The notes beneath the pieces were generated by a model. That model did not search any database. It saw only the letters and a program-made list of their open reading frames with translations, and was not told the DNA's origin. Both the position numbers and the translations under genes were made by a program. Shown one piece after another: positions 1 to 11,000 of a stretch of DNA of 64,000 nucleotides. The DNA lies in contig NC_086373.1 in assembly GCF_036588685.1 (NCBI RefSeq), forward strand, positions 496,001 to 560,000, in the 5' to 3' direction. Position 1 is the first letter of the stretch. The number at the start of each line of letters is the position of its first letter. This stretch comes from Mytilus trossulus (taxonomy: Eukaryota > Mollusca > Bivalvia > Mytilida > Mytilidae).

Positions 1-530
1 GATAAAATGCAGTTTTTGGCTCATATCTCTGAAACCAAAGCATTTAGAAAAAATCTGCTGAGATTAAATTGTTCATAAGGTCAACATCTATCTGCAATCT
101 ACCTGAAATTTTCAGACCAATCAGGCGACTTTTTTTTGGGCTGCTGCCCCTGAATTTGTAATTTTTGCAGCTATTGGTTGTTATCTTGACATTTACTATA
201 TATAGATAGAGATAAGCTATAAATTGCAGTTATGTACATCAAAGTAAGAGCTACAAATAAATCAACTTGGCCAAAATGGTCAATTGCCCCCCCCCCCCCC
301 CCCCCCCTAAGGAGTTATTGTCCTTTGGCTTTATAGTAAAATTTTTACAATTTTCATAAATTTTTTCCACTGTCACTTCTGGGTCAATTTCATTATAAAT
401 AGAGATAATTGTAAGCAGCAAGTATGTTCAATAAAGTAAGATGTACAAACACATCACCAACACAATTTTGTCATGAATCCATCTGTGTCCTTTGTTTAAT
501 ATGCACATAGACCAAGGTTAGCGACACAGG
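1..530. repeat. Dispersed repeat, copy 1, in ERCC6L2 intron, with a poly-C run
   Basis: This intronic stretch is closely similar to 49845-50335 in DIMT1 intron 3. Shared blocks include GCTGCCCCTGAAT, TATAGATAGAGATAA, GGAGTTATTGTCCTTT, GATGTACAAACACATCACCA and the end block CACATAGACCAAGGT. Parts recur inverted inside the element at 60842-63117. No coding potential is seen. A run of 21 C lies at 287-307, where the second copy has ordinary sequence. Confidence 0.75.
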
Positions 531-734
531 CTCTTTAGAACCTCTAGTTCATAGGTTAACAAACTTTGACAACAGTCAACACCACTTAATATCCAAGAAA
601 AAAATACTTTTTCATCCATCAAAGAAATTGGTACCCACATATTAAAAATGAATGAAAAGATGCACTTTATTTTATACTAAATCAAACTATTTAAATGATT
701 AAAATATTTGATATAATAGCTTTATATTTTCCAG

Positions 735-3700
735 ATACCTGCAACAATCAACCGTTACTTGAGAGACTACCAGAGGACAGGGATACAGTTTATGTATAAT
801 CATTATAGAAATGGTCAGGGATGCATTCTGGGGGATGACATGGGTCTTGGTAAAACTGTTCAAGTAAGTTTTGTAACAGTTATGACATTGTCAACAAATT
901 ATAAGAGTTATAAATATGTACATATGAAATAAAGTACAGTAAAACCTGCAAAATCTGGGAGACTGGGAGACAAGAAAAAAATGTTGGATTAAGCAGGTTG
1001 TAAGATAGACAAACTTGACACATGGGAATAATTTTACAGTTAAGGGGGCTCGCAGGTCTAAATCAGATTTTTTATTTAATATAGGATTTTGCTATATTTT
1101 TCTATAAATGAACTTTATCTTATACTTAATAGGAAAATGAAATATTTAAATTATATAAAGCATATTTATATCAAGCAATATTAAAGATTAATGAAAAAGA
1201 TTACTTAAAAAGCATTGGCATAAACAAAATGAAGCAAGTTAGTGATACATTTTTATTGAAATTTGCATTCCATTAATATTAATATTATGTGCCTTCCTCT
1301 TTGTTCAAAGGTGATTGGATTTATATCTGCTCTAATGAGGAAGCATGGAAACAGAATAGACATGCTGAAACATAAACCAAAGTTTATAAGACAGGTAATT
1401 AATAACTCATTCACCAAATATTGATACTGTGAAAGTACTTTAATTCGTGGGTATCAATTTTCGTGGTTAAAGCAATATTTACATGTTCGTGGGTTTTTAA
1501 CTTCATGGATTTTAGTTTTCTAAATGAAAGCTATTGAAAAATTAAAGCCTTTAGAAAAGAAGGTTACAAAAAGTTTGGATTGAAGAAAATTGCAAAGTAA
1601 ACATTGACCAGGTTAATCGTAGTTTTAACACTAATTAACCCATGATAAAGTGATCAACAGATTAAAGACCATCAAAGGTGTTCATTAGGCCATACACATG
1701 TCACCTAAAGAAAACAGTAACATAAACCAATGCTATAAACGTATCTTGAATTGTCAAATAATTCTTATCAAAATCAAGCCCAGCATGAAATTATTATTTC
1801 CCATATGTACAATTTATGAGGATATATAATGACCACTTTATCATACTAGCATATCAATACCGGAAATCTGACTTTCATTGATCAAAAATATTTTTTATGA
1901 GAATTAAAAGATCAAAAGTTGTACAGTTAAGGTTATTTTAGATTAAAAAGGTATAATCATGCATGCGGTTGTAGTTCTGTGACTGCTATTGAAGTATATT
2001 CTCAGATTTTGTGTTATTCAATATATTCTCTTGATCATATCAGTAGTCAAACCTACCGATGGGGATTCTTCCATGTCTTGATTTGGACAATGGTTGTTTT
2101 ATTTCGTTGGACACTTAAATTCGTGGATAAAGTCATCCACGAAAACCACGAAAATTGGTACCCCACGAATAAAAGTACTTTCACAGTAGTAAGATCATTT
2201 TAAAAAAGCTCTGAAGGACAGGCAGTAAATTCAATAAAACTACAGCCCCAAAATACAAGATATGGTATGTTCACTTGTAGCACTTTAATTACATTAAATC
2301 ACATAAATAGGTGAATGTTTGAATATTCACATCCCCAAGGGTGACTGGGGAATAGAAATATGGTCACTTGGTCTTCTCTCGACAGGCAGTAAAACGCTTG
2401 CCAAAGTGGGGAGTCCGTTTGGCTGTGTGGGATGTATCAAGTTTGCAGTCACGTCCAGTCAGAAGGGGGACGTTAAATCTGATGCCTCCTGTAAAGAGTG
2501 CCACATTCTTTACATGTTAATAACCCTTGCAACAACTCATTGAGGGGTCCGTAGGTGGCATGTTGCAAGGCAAAATTGCTGTCCTTATCCAATATACCCT
2601 CATTTTCCAGTGGCAGTTCAAATTTCCTCGACCATCATCCCAGATGGCCTCTATTATATCAACCTACCTATTGTATTTATTGTGAACTTGTTCTCGTCCT
2701 GAATATGCTTGAAATATTTGCCACTGGATGTTAAGCAACCAACAATCAATCAATTTAAATATTCACAAGTTTGCAAGCTACAAATTTGGTTGCAAGGACT
2801 ACAGAACATACACCATTTAAATATTTAGTAAAAATAATACCAATATGATAGATGCATGATGACATTAGATATGTCTTAAATTTTTATGTACATGTTTTAA
2901 ATTTTATTTGAAGCTTTTGAATATTGTGTTGATATCCCTATAAACACACACACAGTTAGTTGTATAATTTTGTCAACACATGGCACTGCTTGAATGTATT
3001 TTAAACTTTTGGTAATGAATTTATTCCCTTATTGAGTGCTTTTGGATAAATTATAAAAATCAGACTTGTATATTAAATGTCAAGTTAGAAATGAAGAATA
3101 CAGATTTTTTTTCTTTTAGATGTCTGACAACAAGAAAAATCTAAAGGATGAAGAGTCAATCCATACAGACCCTTTTCTTATTATAGGACCAGGAAGTGTG
3201 TTGTATAATTGGATTGATGAACTTGACACATGGGGATACTTTACTGTTGGGTAAGATGGATGATCTCATCACATGGGGATACTTTACTGTTGGGTAAGAT
3301 TGATAGACCTGACACATAAGGATAGTCTACTGTTGGGTATGATCCATAAACTTGACACATGGGAATACTTTACTGTTGGGTAAGATTGACATACTTGACA
3401 CATGGGATAGTCTACTGTTGGGTATGATTCATAATCTTGACACATGGGAATACTTTACTGTTGGGTAAGATGCTTAGACTTGACACATGAGGATAATTTA
3501 CAGTTAGGTAAAATCCATAAACTTGACACATGGGGATAATTTACAGTTGGGTAAAATCCATAAACTTGACACATGGGGATACACTACTATTGGGTAAGAT
3601 TGAGGAACTTTATGCATGGGGATACTTAAGAGTTAAGGCAAAAAAATAATATATGTCTGTTTAAGGTTACATCATCAAAATAAATAGGGTAGGTAGGTCG

Positions 3701-6700
3701 GTATTTCGATTTTATTATTTTTTTCCATTTTGTTTTTTTCACCATGATTTTGAGTTGTGCCGCCCGTCTTTCCGTGGTTCGAGTTGTCCATGGGCCGAGT
3801 TTTCCCGTATTTTTAATGATTGGATTATTTCCCTTTGTTACTGATTGGAAAAAAATGGCAGCGAATTGTTTATTTCATCACACGAGTCGCAAATTTCCAT
3901 AAAACAGCTATCATATTCATGATTATGAACATTGGGATGTATCAGGCAACACTATATTCATTTTTAACACGAGTTCAGTTTGTTTTTCACTTTACTACGG
4001 AAATAAAATGGCTTAGGGTAGGTGCTCAAAATAAGGTCGGTCGGGTAACTGTAAACAGACATTTATTTATTTTTGGCCTAAGTAAGATAGACAAACTTGA
4101 CATATGGGAATAATTTTACAGTTAAAGGGGCTCGCAGGTCTAAATCAGATTTTTTATTTAATATAGGATTTTGCTATATTTTTTCTATAAATGAACTTTA
4201 TCTTATACTTAATAGGAAAATGAAATAAAAAAATGGGGTCACCGATCATTTACGCTCACAATCTGCCATCGAAAGAAGCATACATTTTTGTTCATGTCCT
4301 TTTTTTCTGTTGATCTAATAGGAAAAATAGAGGTAATATCGAAATAAAAAAAGAACCAAATTACAGAAATCGCTTAAATTTTACAATTATTTAGTTTATG
4401 TACAGCTTATTCAAAAACAACAATAAAAAATATAGGTTACCCATGAGTTAAAAAAGTTATTTCAATTTTAAAGCCAACAAATGGCATTTTTGCACCAAAG
4501 GGAGATAATTTGGTGCTTTTTCTATGATACCTACATTTTAAAAGTCACCTTGGGTCAACACGAATTGATTTTTTGAAAGATTTTTATATAATATGATAAA
4601 GTAACAACTACCAAAGGTAATATATAAAATTTGTAATGAAACATAAATGTTTAATTTTTTCTGAAAATTTTATACCCGCGAGCCTCCTTAAGTAAGATAG
4701 ATGAACTTGAAACATGTTGATACTTTACTTTTGGGTAAGATGCTTAGACATGACACATGGGGATACTTTACTGCCAGGTGGCCTCAGAACACAATTATTC
4801 TCCCCCTTGGCTACAATGCATTTTTTTATTAAAGTCAAAGTGAATTAAAAAATTTGCACCGCCACAAACATGAAATAAATTTAACTGCTTATAGACCATT
4901 ATTATTCCAATAAAATATGCTTGTCCCAGGACAATCCATCAGTGCTTTTTCTTTTGAGAGCCGTATTGACATGCCAATGGTAGGATTTGAATCGTGAATA
5001 AATGACGAAGGCTAATTTCTACCCTACTTTCATTTTGGCCAAATCACTACTTTCACTTTCAACAATAATTTTTTTCCACATGTTTTACTTATTTCAATAT
5101 ATATGCAACTGTGAGGACCACTTAGATAGTAAACATTTCAAAGATAACAGTAGACATATTACCTAGGAAGAAATACCCCATTTAATAATTAGGAACTATA
5201 TTCCTAGATCACGAACAAAGGGAATTAATTGTGATCTTAGACCAGGTAAGATGGATAAACTTGACACATGGGGATACTTTACTGCCAGGTAAGATTGATA
5301 GACTTGACACATGGGGATACTTTACTGCCAGGTAAGATGGATGAACTTGACCCATTGGGGTACTTTACTGCCAGGTAAAATGGATGAACTTGGAACATGG
5401 GGATACTTTACTGCCAGGTAAGATGGATGAACTTGGAACATGGGGATACTTTACTGCCAGGTAAGATGGATGAACTTGGAACATGGGGATACTTAACTGT
5501 CAGGTAAGATGGATGAACTTGGAACATGGGGATACTTAACTGTCAGGTAAGATGGATGAACTTGGAACATGGGGATACTTAACTGTCAGGTAAGATGGAT
5601 GAACTTGGAACATGGGGATACTTAACTGTCAGGTAAGATGGATGAACTTGGAACATGGGGATACTTAACTGTCAGGTAAGATGGATGAACTTGGAACATG
5701 GGGATACTTTACTGCCAGGTAAGATGGATGAACTTGGAACATGGGGATACTTTACTGCCAGGTAAGATGGATGAACTTGGAACATGGGGATACTTAACTG
5801 TCAGGTAAGATGGATGAACTTGGAACATGGGGATACTCTAACGTTGGGTAAGATGGATGAACTTGGAACATGGGGATACTTAACTGTCAGGTAAGATGGA
5901 TGAACTTGGAACATGGGGATACTTAACTGTCAGGTAAGATGGATGAACTTGGAACATGGGGATACTTAACTGTCAGGTAAGATGGATGAACTTGGAACAT
6001 GGGGATACTTAACTGTCAGGTAAGATGGATGAATTTGGAACATGGGGATACTTAACTGTCAGGTAAGATGGATGAACTTGGAACATGGGGATACTTAACT
6101 GTCAGGTAAGATGGATGAACTTGGAACATGGGGATACTTTACTGCCAGGTAAGATGGATGAACTTGGAACATGGGGATACTTAACTGTCAGGTAAGATGG
6201 ATGAACTTGGAACATGGGGATACTTAACTGTCAGGTAAGATGGATGAACTTGGAACATGGGGATACTTAACTGTCAGGTAAGATGGATGCATTTGACACT
6301 TGGGGATACTTAACTGTCAGGTAAGATGGATGAACTTGGAACATGGGGATACTTAACTGTCAGGTAAGATGGATGAACTTGGAACATGGGGATACTTAAC
6401 TGTCAGGTAAGATGGATGAACTTGGAACATGGGGATACTTAACTGTCAGGTAAGATGGATGAACTTGGAACATGGGGATACTTTACTGCCAGGTAAGATG
6501 GATGAACTTGGAACATGGGGATACTTTACTGCCAGGTAAGATGGATGCATTTGACACTTGGGGATACTTAACTGTCAGGTAAGATGGATGAACTTGGAAC
6601 ATGGGGATACTTAACTGTCAGGTAAGATGGATGAACTTGGAACATGGGGATACTTAACTGTCAGGTAAGATGGATGAACTTGGAACATGGGGATACTTAA

Positions 6701-8059
6701 CTGTCAGGTAAGATGGATGAACTTGGAACATGGGGATACTTTACTGCCAGGTAAGATGGATGAACTTGGAACATGGGGATTCTTAACTGTCAGGTAAGAT
6801 GGATGAACTTGGAACATGGGGATACTTTACTGCCAGGTAAGATGGATGAACTTGGAACATGGGGATACTTAACTGTCAGGTAAGATGGATGAACTTGGAA
6901 CATGGGGATACTTAACTGTCAGGTAAGATGGATGAACTTGGAACATGGGGATACTTAACTGTCAGGTAAGATGGATGAACTTGGAACATGGGGATACTTA
7001 ACTGTCAGGTAAGATGGATGCATTTGATACTTGGGGATACTTAACTGTCAGGTAAGATGGATGAACTTGGAACATGGGGATACTTAACTGTCAGGTAAGA
7101 TGGATGCATTTGACACTTGGGGATACTTAACTGTCAGGTAAGATGGATGAACTTGGAACATGGGGATACTTAACTGTCAGGTAAGATGGATGCATTTGAC
7201 ACTTGGGGATACTTAACTGTCAGGTAAGATGGATGAACTTGGAACATGGGGATACTTAACTGTCAGGTAAGATCGATGAACTTGGAACATGGGGATACTT
7301 AACTGTCAGGTAAGATGGATGAACTTGGAACATGGGGATACTTAACTGTCAGGTAAGATGGATGAACTTGGAACATTGGGATACTTTACTGCCAGGTAAG
7401 ATGGATGCACTTGACACATGGGGATACTTTACTTACAGGTTAGATCCATTTACTTGACACATAGGGATATTTTACTGTTTGGTAAAATCCATAAACTTGA
7501 CACATGGGGATAATTGACGGTTATGTTAGATGGATTAACTTGACTTATAAGAATAATGTATAAATGTTTCTATTGTTGAGGCATTTATATATCTGTTGGA
7601 AGAATTTATGTGAAAAGAACATGCACTTATTAACTTATGTGGGCATTATTTGGAAAATGATATTCCTAGTCTAATTCAGAAATGTTCTTGTCTGTCAGTG
7701 TTGATATTTGTAGACCAGTCATATAATGTTTAGTTTCAGTGGTTTTTTTTTCAAAAGATAAGTTGCTGTGAAGTCAGGATTTGCCTTAACAGAAGAATAC
7801 TGATAATTACACCTGCCTCTTTAACCAAAAAAACAACCCAAAAAATAGAAATGTGAATGAAACCAAAATGGCCACACAAATCTGGTATAAAGATTATATT
7901 TTGTTTCAGTATCACAGTATAAATGTAATTTAAATTTATTTATGTATTTCTTTCTATAGGAAGTTCCATGGGACAGACAAAGAGCAGTGCTTTGCAGATA
8001 CCAAGAAAGGAAAGCATGAAATTGTTATAACAACATATGAAACATACAGAGACAATCAG
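735..8059 (+). CDS. ERCC6L2: ERCC6L2-like SNF2-family DNA-dependent ATPase, partial (four internal exons)
   Basis: Exons are 735-863, 1311-1394, 3120-3250 and 7960-8059. All have AG acceptors and GT donors, and phases are consistent (0, 0, 2, then 0). Exon 735-863 encodes [17 protein letters not shown] followed by the Walker A/motif I segment [11 protein letters not shown], the ATP-binding loop of SNF2 helicases. The next exon starts VIGFISALM. Exon 3120-3250 encodes [19 protein letters not shown], helicase motif Ia and the ERCC6L2-typical DELDTWGYF. Exon 7960-8059 ends [14 protein letters not shown]. The family is an SF2 ATPase linked to DNA repair and transcription-associated genome stability. 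The expected next exon with motif II (DEAH type) is not found in the remaining 56 kb, and the start codon is left of the window, so this is a fragment. The third and fourth exon ends are the seeds of the two huge intronic arrays. Gene identity is strong; completeness is unknown because of the gap at 29441. Confidence 0.88.
1000..1143 (+). repeat. Ectopic copy of the 43-bp exon-end unit joined to a TTAA-MITE end
   Basis: About 140 bp here match 4083-4227 almost base for base. The left part is one 43-bp-type unit (TAAGATAGACAAACTTGACA, then a diverged ATGGGAATA block). It continues into the start of the TTAA-flanked element (GGGGGCTCGCAGGTC). It lies in the intron before exon 1311-1394, upstream of the exon from which the unit derives, so array material was copied to an upstream intron together with its neighbouring MITE. 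Confidence 0.75.
1427..2186. mobile_element. MITE with TA target duplication (Tc1/mariner-like ends)
   Basis: Terminal inverted repeats are CTGTGAAAGTACTTTAATTC on the left and the complement of a near-identical end finishing CTTTCACAG on the right; similarity extends about 40 bp with one or two mismatches. Both ends are flanked by TA (1425-1426 and 2187-2188), the usual Tc1/mariner target. No transposase ORF is present, so the element is non-autonomous. It fills most of the intron between exons 1311-1394 and 3120-3250. Confidence 0.8.
2332..2757 (+). mobile_element. Retroposon (SINE-like) with a 10-bp target-site duplication
   Basis: The 426-bp element is flanked by the direct repeat AATATTCACA at 2322-2331 and 2758-2767. 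It ends in a short (CAAT)n-type tail preceded by a block (GCCACTGGATGTTAAGCAAC) that I recognise as widespread in molluscan genomes. The head has no clear tRNA A/B boxes, so it could be the 3' end of a LINE or a non-tRNA SINE. ORFs inside are not genes. Confidence 0.7.
3251..3635 (+). repeat. Old, diverged 43-bp exon-end/donor array starting at the exon 3120-3250 donor
   Basis: About nine imperfect tandem units follow the exon directly. Each repeats the exon's last bases (CTTGACACATGGGGATACTT, then ACTGTTGG) and the first intron bases GTAAGAT. The first unit is continuous with the genuine splice donor at 3250/3251, so the array seed is visible in place. Two further units lie at 4692-4780, and the young array starts at 5245. 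Confidence 0.9.
3637..4078. mobile_element. PIF/Harbinger-like MITE inserted in a 43-bp repeat unit
   Basis: Ends are inverted: GGCAAAAAAATAATATATGT on the left, and the complement of the right end begins GGCCAAAAATAAATAAATGT; both continue into CTGTTTA. A TAA duplication flanks the element (3634-3636 and 4079-4081); TWA targets are typical of PIF/Harbinger. It is 442 bp and has no transposase. The host unit resumes on the right with TAAGATAGACAAACTTGACA. Confidence 0.75.
4126..4687. mobile_element. MITE with TTAA target duplication
   Basis: Flanked by TTAA at 4122-4125 and 4688-4691. The left end is AGGGGCTCGCAGGTC and the complement of the right end is GGAGGCTCGCGGGTA. TTAA targets are characteristic of piggyBac-type transposition. 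It is 562 bp, AT-rich and without a coding region. A partial copy of its left end sits at 1042-1143 with the same flank. Confidence 0.7.
5245..7540 (+). repeat. 43-bp tandem array made of an ERCC6L2 exon end plus splice donor (about 53 copies)
   Basis: The unit is GTAAGATG + GATGAACTTGGAACATGGGG + ATACTTAACTGTCAG, 43 bp. It matches the last 35 nt of exon 3120-3250 (encoding [12 protein letters not shown]) plus the first 8 nt of its intron. Most units read CAG|GTAAGAT, a perfect match to the metazoan 5' splice-site consensus; the genuine donor is TGG|GTAAGAT. Variants mark subfamilies: ACTGCCAG versus ACTGTCAG, and GCATTTGACACTTGG units near 6289, 6546, 7107 and 7191. The last three units (7395-7540) are diverged. 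43 is not a multiple of 3, so no frame is conserved. Confidence 0.97.
7541..7959. other. Ordinary intron sequence before exon 7960-8059
   Basis: AT-rich intron tail with no recognisable gene or element, ending in TTTCTTTCTATAG, a normal acceptor. Confidence 0.6.
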
Positions 8060-11000
8060 GTATTATAGCTGTCTTGTTATAACAACATATGAAACATACA
8101 GAGCTGTCTTGTTATAACAACATATGAAACATACAGAGACAATCAGGTATTATAGCTGTCTTGTTATAACAACATATGAAATATACAGAGCTGTCTTGTT
8201 ATAACAACATATGAAACATACAGAGACAATCAGGTATTATAGCTGTCTTGTTATAACAACATATGAAACATACAGAGACAATCAGGTATTTTAGCTGTCT
8301 TGTTATAACAACATATGAAACATACAGAGACAATCAGGTATTTAAGCTGTCTTGTTATAACAACATATGAAACATACAGAGACAATCAGGTATTTTAGCT
8401 GTCTTGTTATAACAACATATGAAACATACAGAGACAATCAGGTATTATAGCTGTCTTGTTATAACAACATATGAAACATACAGAGACAATCAGGTATTAT
8501 AGCTGTCTTGTTATAACAACATATGAAACATACAGAGACAATCAGGTATTATAGCTGTCTTGTTATAACAACATATGAAACGTACAGAGACAATCAGGTA
8601 TTATAGCTGTCTTGTTATAACAACATATGAAACATACAGAGACAATCAGGTATTATAGCTGTCTTGTTATAACAACATATGAAACATACAGAGACAATCA
8701 GGTATTTTAGCTGTCTTGTTATAACAACATATGAAACATACAGAGACAATCAGGTATTTTAGCTGTCTTGTTATAACAACATATGAAACATACAGAGACA
8801 ATCAGGTATTATAGCTGTCTTGTTATAACAACATATGAAACGTACAGAGACAATCAGGTATTTTAGCTGTCTTGTTATAACAACATATGAAACATACAGA
8901 GACAATCAGGTATTTTAGCTGTCTTGTTATAACAACATATGAAACATACAGAGACAATCAGGTATTTTAGCTGTCTTGTTATAACAACATATGAAACATA
9001 CAGAGACAATCAGGTATTATAGCTGTCTTGTTATAACAACATATGAAACATACAGAGACAATCAGGTATTATAGCTGTCTTGTTATAACAACATATGAAA
9101 CATACAGAGACAATCAGGTATTATAGCTGTCTTGTTATAACAACATATGAAACATACAGAGACAATCAGGTATTATAGCTGTCTTGTTATAACAACATAT
9201 GAAACATACAGAGACAATCAGGTATTTTAGCTGTCTTGTTATAACAACATATGAAACATACAGAGACAATCAGGTATTATAGCTGTCTTGTTATAACAAC
9301 ATATGAAACATACAGAGACAATCAGGTATTATAGCTGTCTTGTTATAACAACATATGAAACATACAGAGACAATCAGGTATTATAGCTGTCTTGTTATAA
9401 CAACATATGAAACATACAGAGACAATCAGGTATTATAGCTGTCTTGTTATAACAACATATGAAACATACAGAGACAATCAGGTATTTTAGCTGTCTTGTT
9501 ATAACAACATATGAAACGTACAGAGACAATCAGGTATTATAGCTGTCTTGTTATAACAACATATGAAACATACAGAGACAATCAGGTATTATAGCTGTCT
9601 TGTTATAACAACATATGAAATATACAGAGACAATCAGGTATTTTAGCTGTCTTGTTATAACAACATATGAAACGTACAGAGACAATCAGGTATTATAGCT
9701 GTCTTGTTATAACAACATATGAAACGTACAGAGACAATCAGGTATTATAGCTGTCTTGTTATAACAACATATGAAACATACAGAGACAATCAGGTATTAT
9801 AGCTGTCTTGTTATAACAACATATGAAACGTACAGAGACAATCAGGTATTTTAGCTGTCTTGTTATAACAACATATGAAATATACAGAGACAATCAGGTA
9901 TTATAGCTGTCTTGTTATAACAACATATGAAACATACAGAGACAATCAGGTATTATAGCTGTCTTGTTATAACAACATATGAAACATACAGAGACAATCA
10001 GGTATTTTAGCTGTCTTGTTATAACAACATATGAAACATACAGAGACAATCAGGTATTATAGCTGTCTTGTTATAACAACATATGAAACATACAGAGACA
10101 ATCAGGTATTTTAGCTGTCTTGTTATAACAACATATGAAACATACAGAGACAATCAGGTATTTTAGCTGTCTTGTTATAACAACATATGAAACGTACAGA
10201 GACAATCAGGTATTATAGCTGTCTTGTTATAACAACATATGAAACTTACAGAGACAATCAGGTATTTTAGCTTATAACAACATATGAAACATACAGAGAC
10301 AATCAGGTATTTTAGCTGTCTTGTTATAACAACATATGAAACATACAGAGACAATCAGGTATTATAGCTGTCTTGTTATAACAACATATGAAACATACAG
10401 AGACAATCAGGTATTTTAGCTGTCTTGTTATAACAACATATGAAACATACAGAGACAATCAGGTATTTTAGCTGTCTTGTTATAACAACATATGAAACAT
10501 ACAGAGACAATCAGGTATTTTAGCTTATAACTACATATGAAACATACAGAGACAATCAGGTATTATAGCTGTCTTGTTATAATAACATATGAAACATACA
10601 GAGACAATCAGGTATTTTAGCTGTCTTGTTATAACAACATATGAAACATACAGAGACAATCAGGTATTTTAGCTGTCTTGTTATAACAACATATGAAACA
10701 TACAGAGACAATCAGGTATTTTAGCTTATAACAACATATGAAACATACAGAGACAATCAGGTATTTTAGCTGTCTTGTTATAACAACATATGAAACATAC
10801 AGAGACAATCAGGTATTTTAGCTTATAACTACATATGAAACATACAGAGACAATCAGGTATTATAGCTGTCTTGTTATAACAACATATGAAACATACAGA
10901 GACAATCAGGTATTTTAGCTGTCTTGTTATAACAACATATGAAACATACAGAGACAATCAGGTATTTTAGCTGTCTTGTTATAACAACATATGAAACATA

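Noticed and set aside
3820..4113. 97-codon plus-strand ORF
   Set aside because: It lies almost wholly inside the TAA-flanked MITE and uses a TTG start. No transposase or other family motif.
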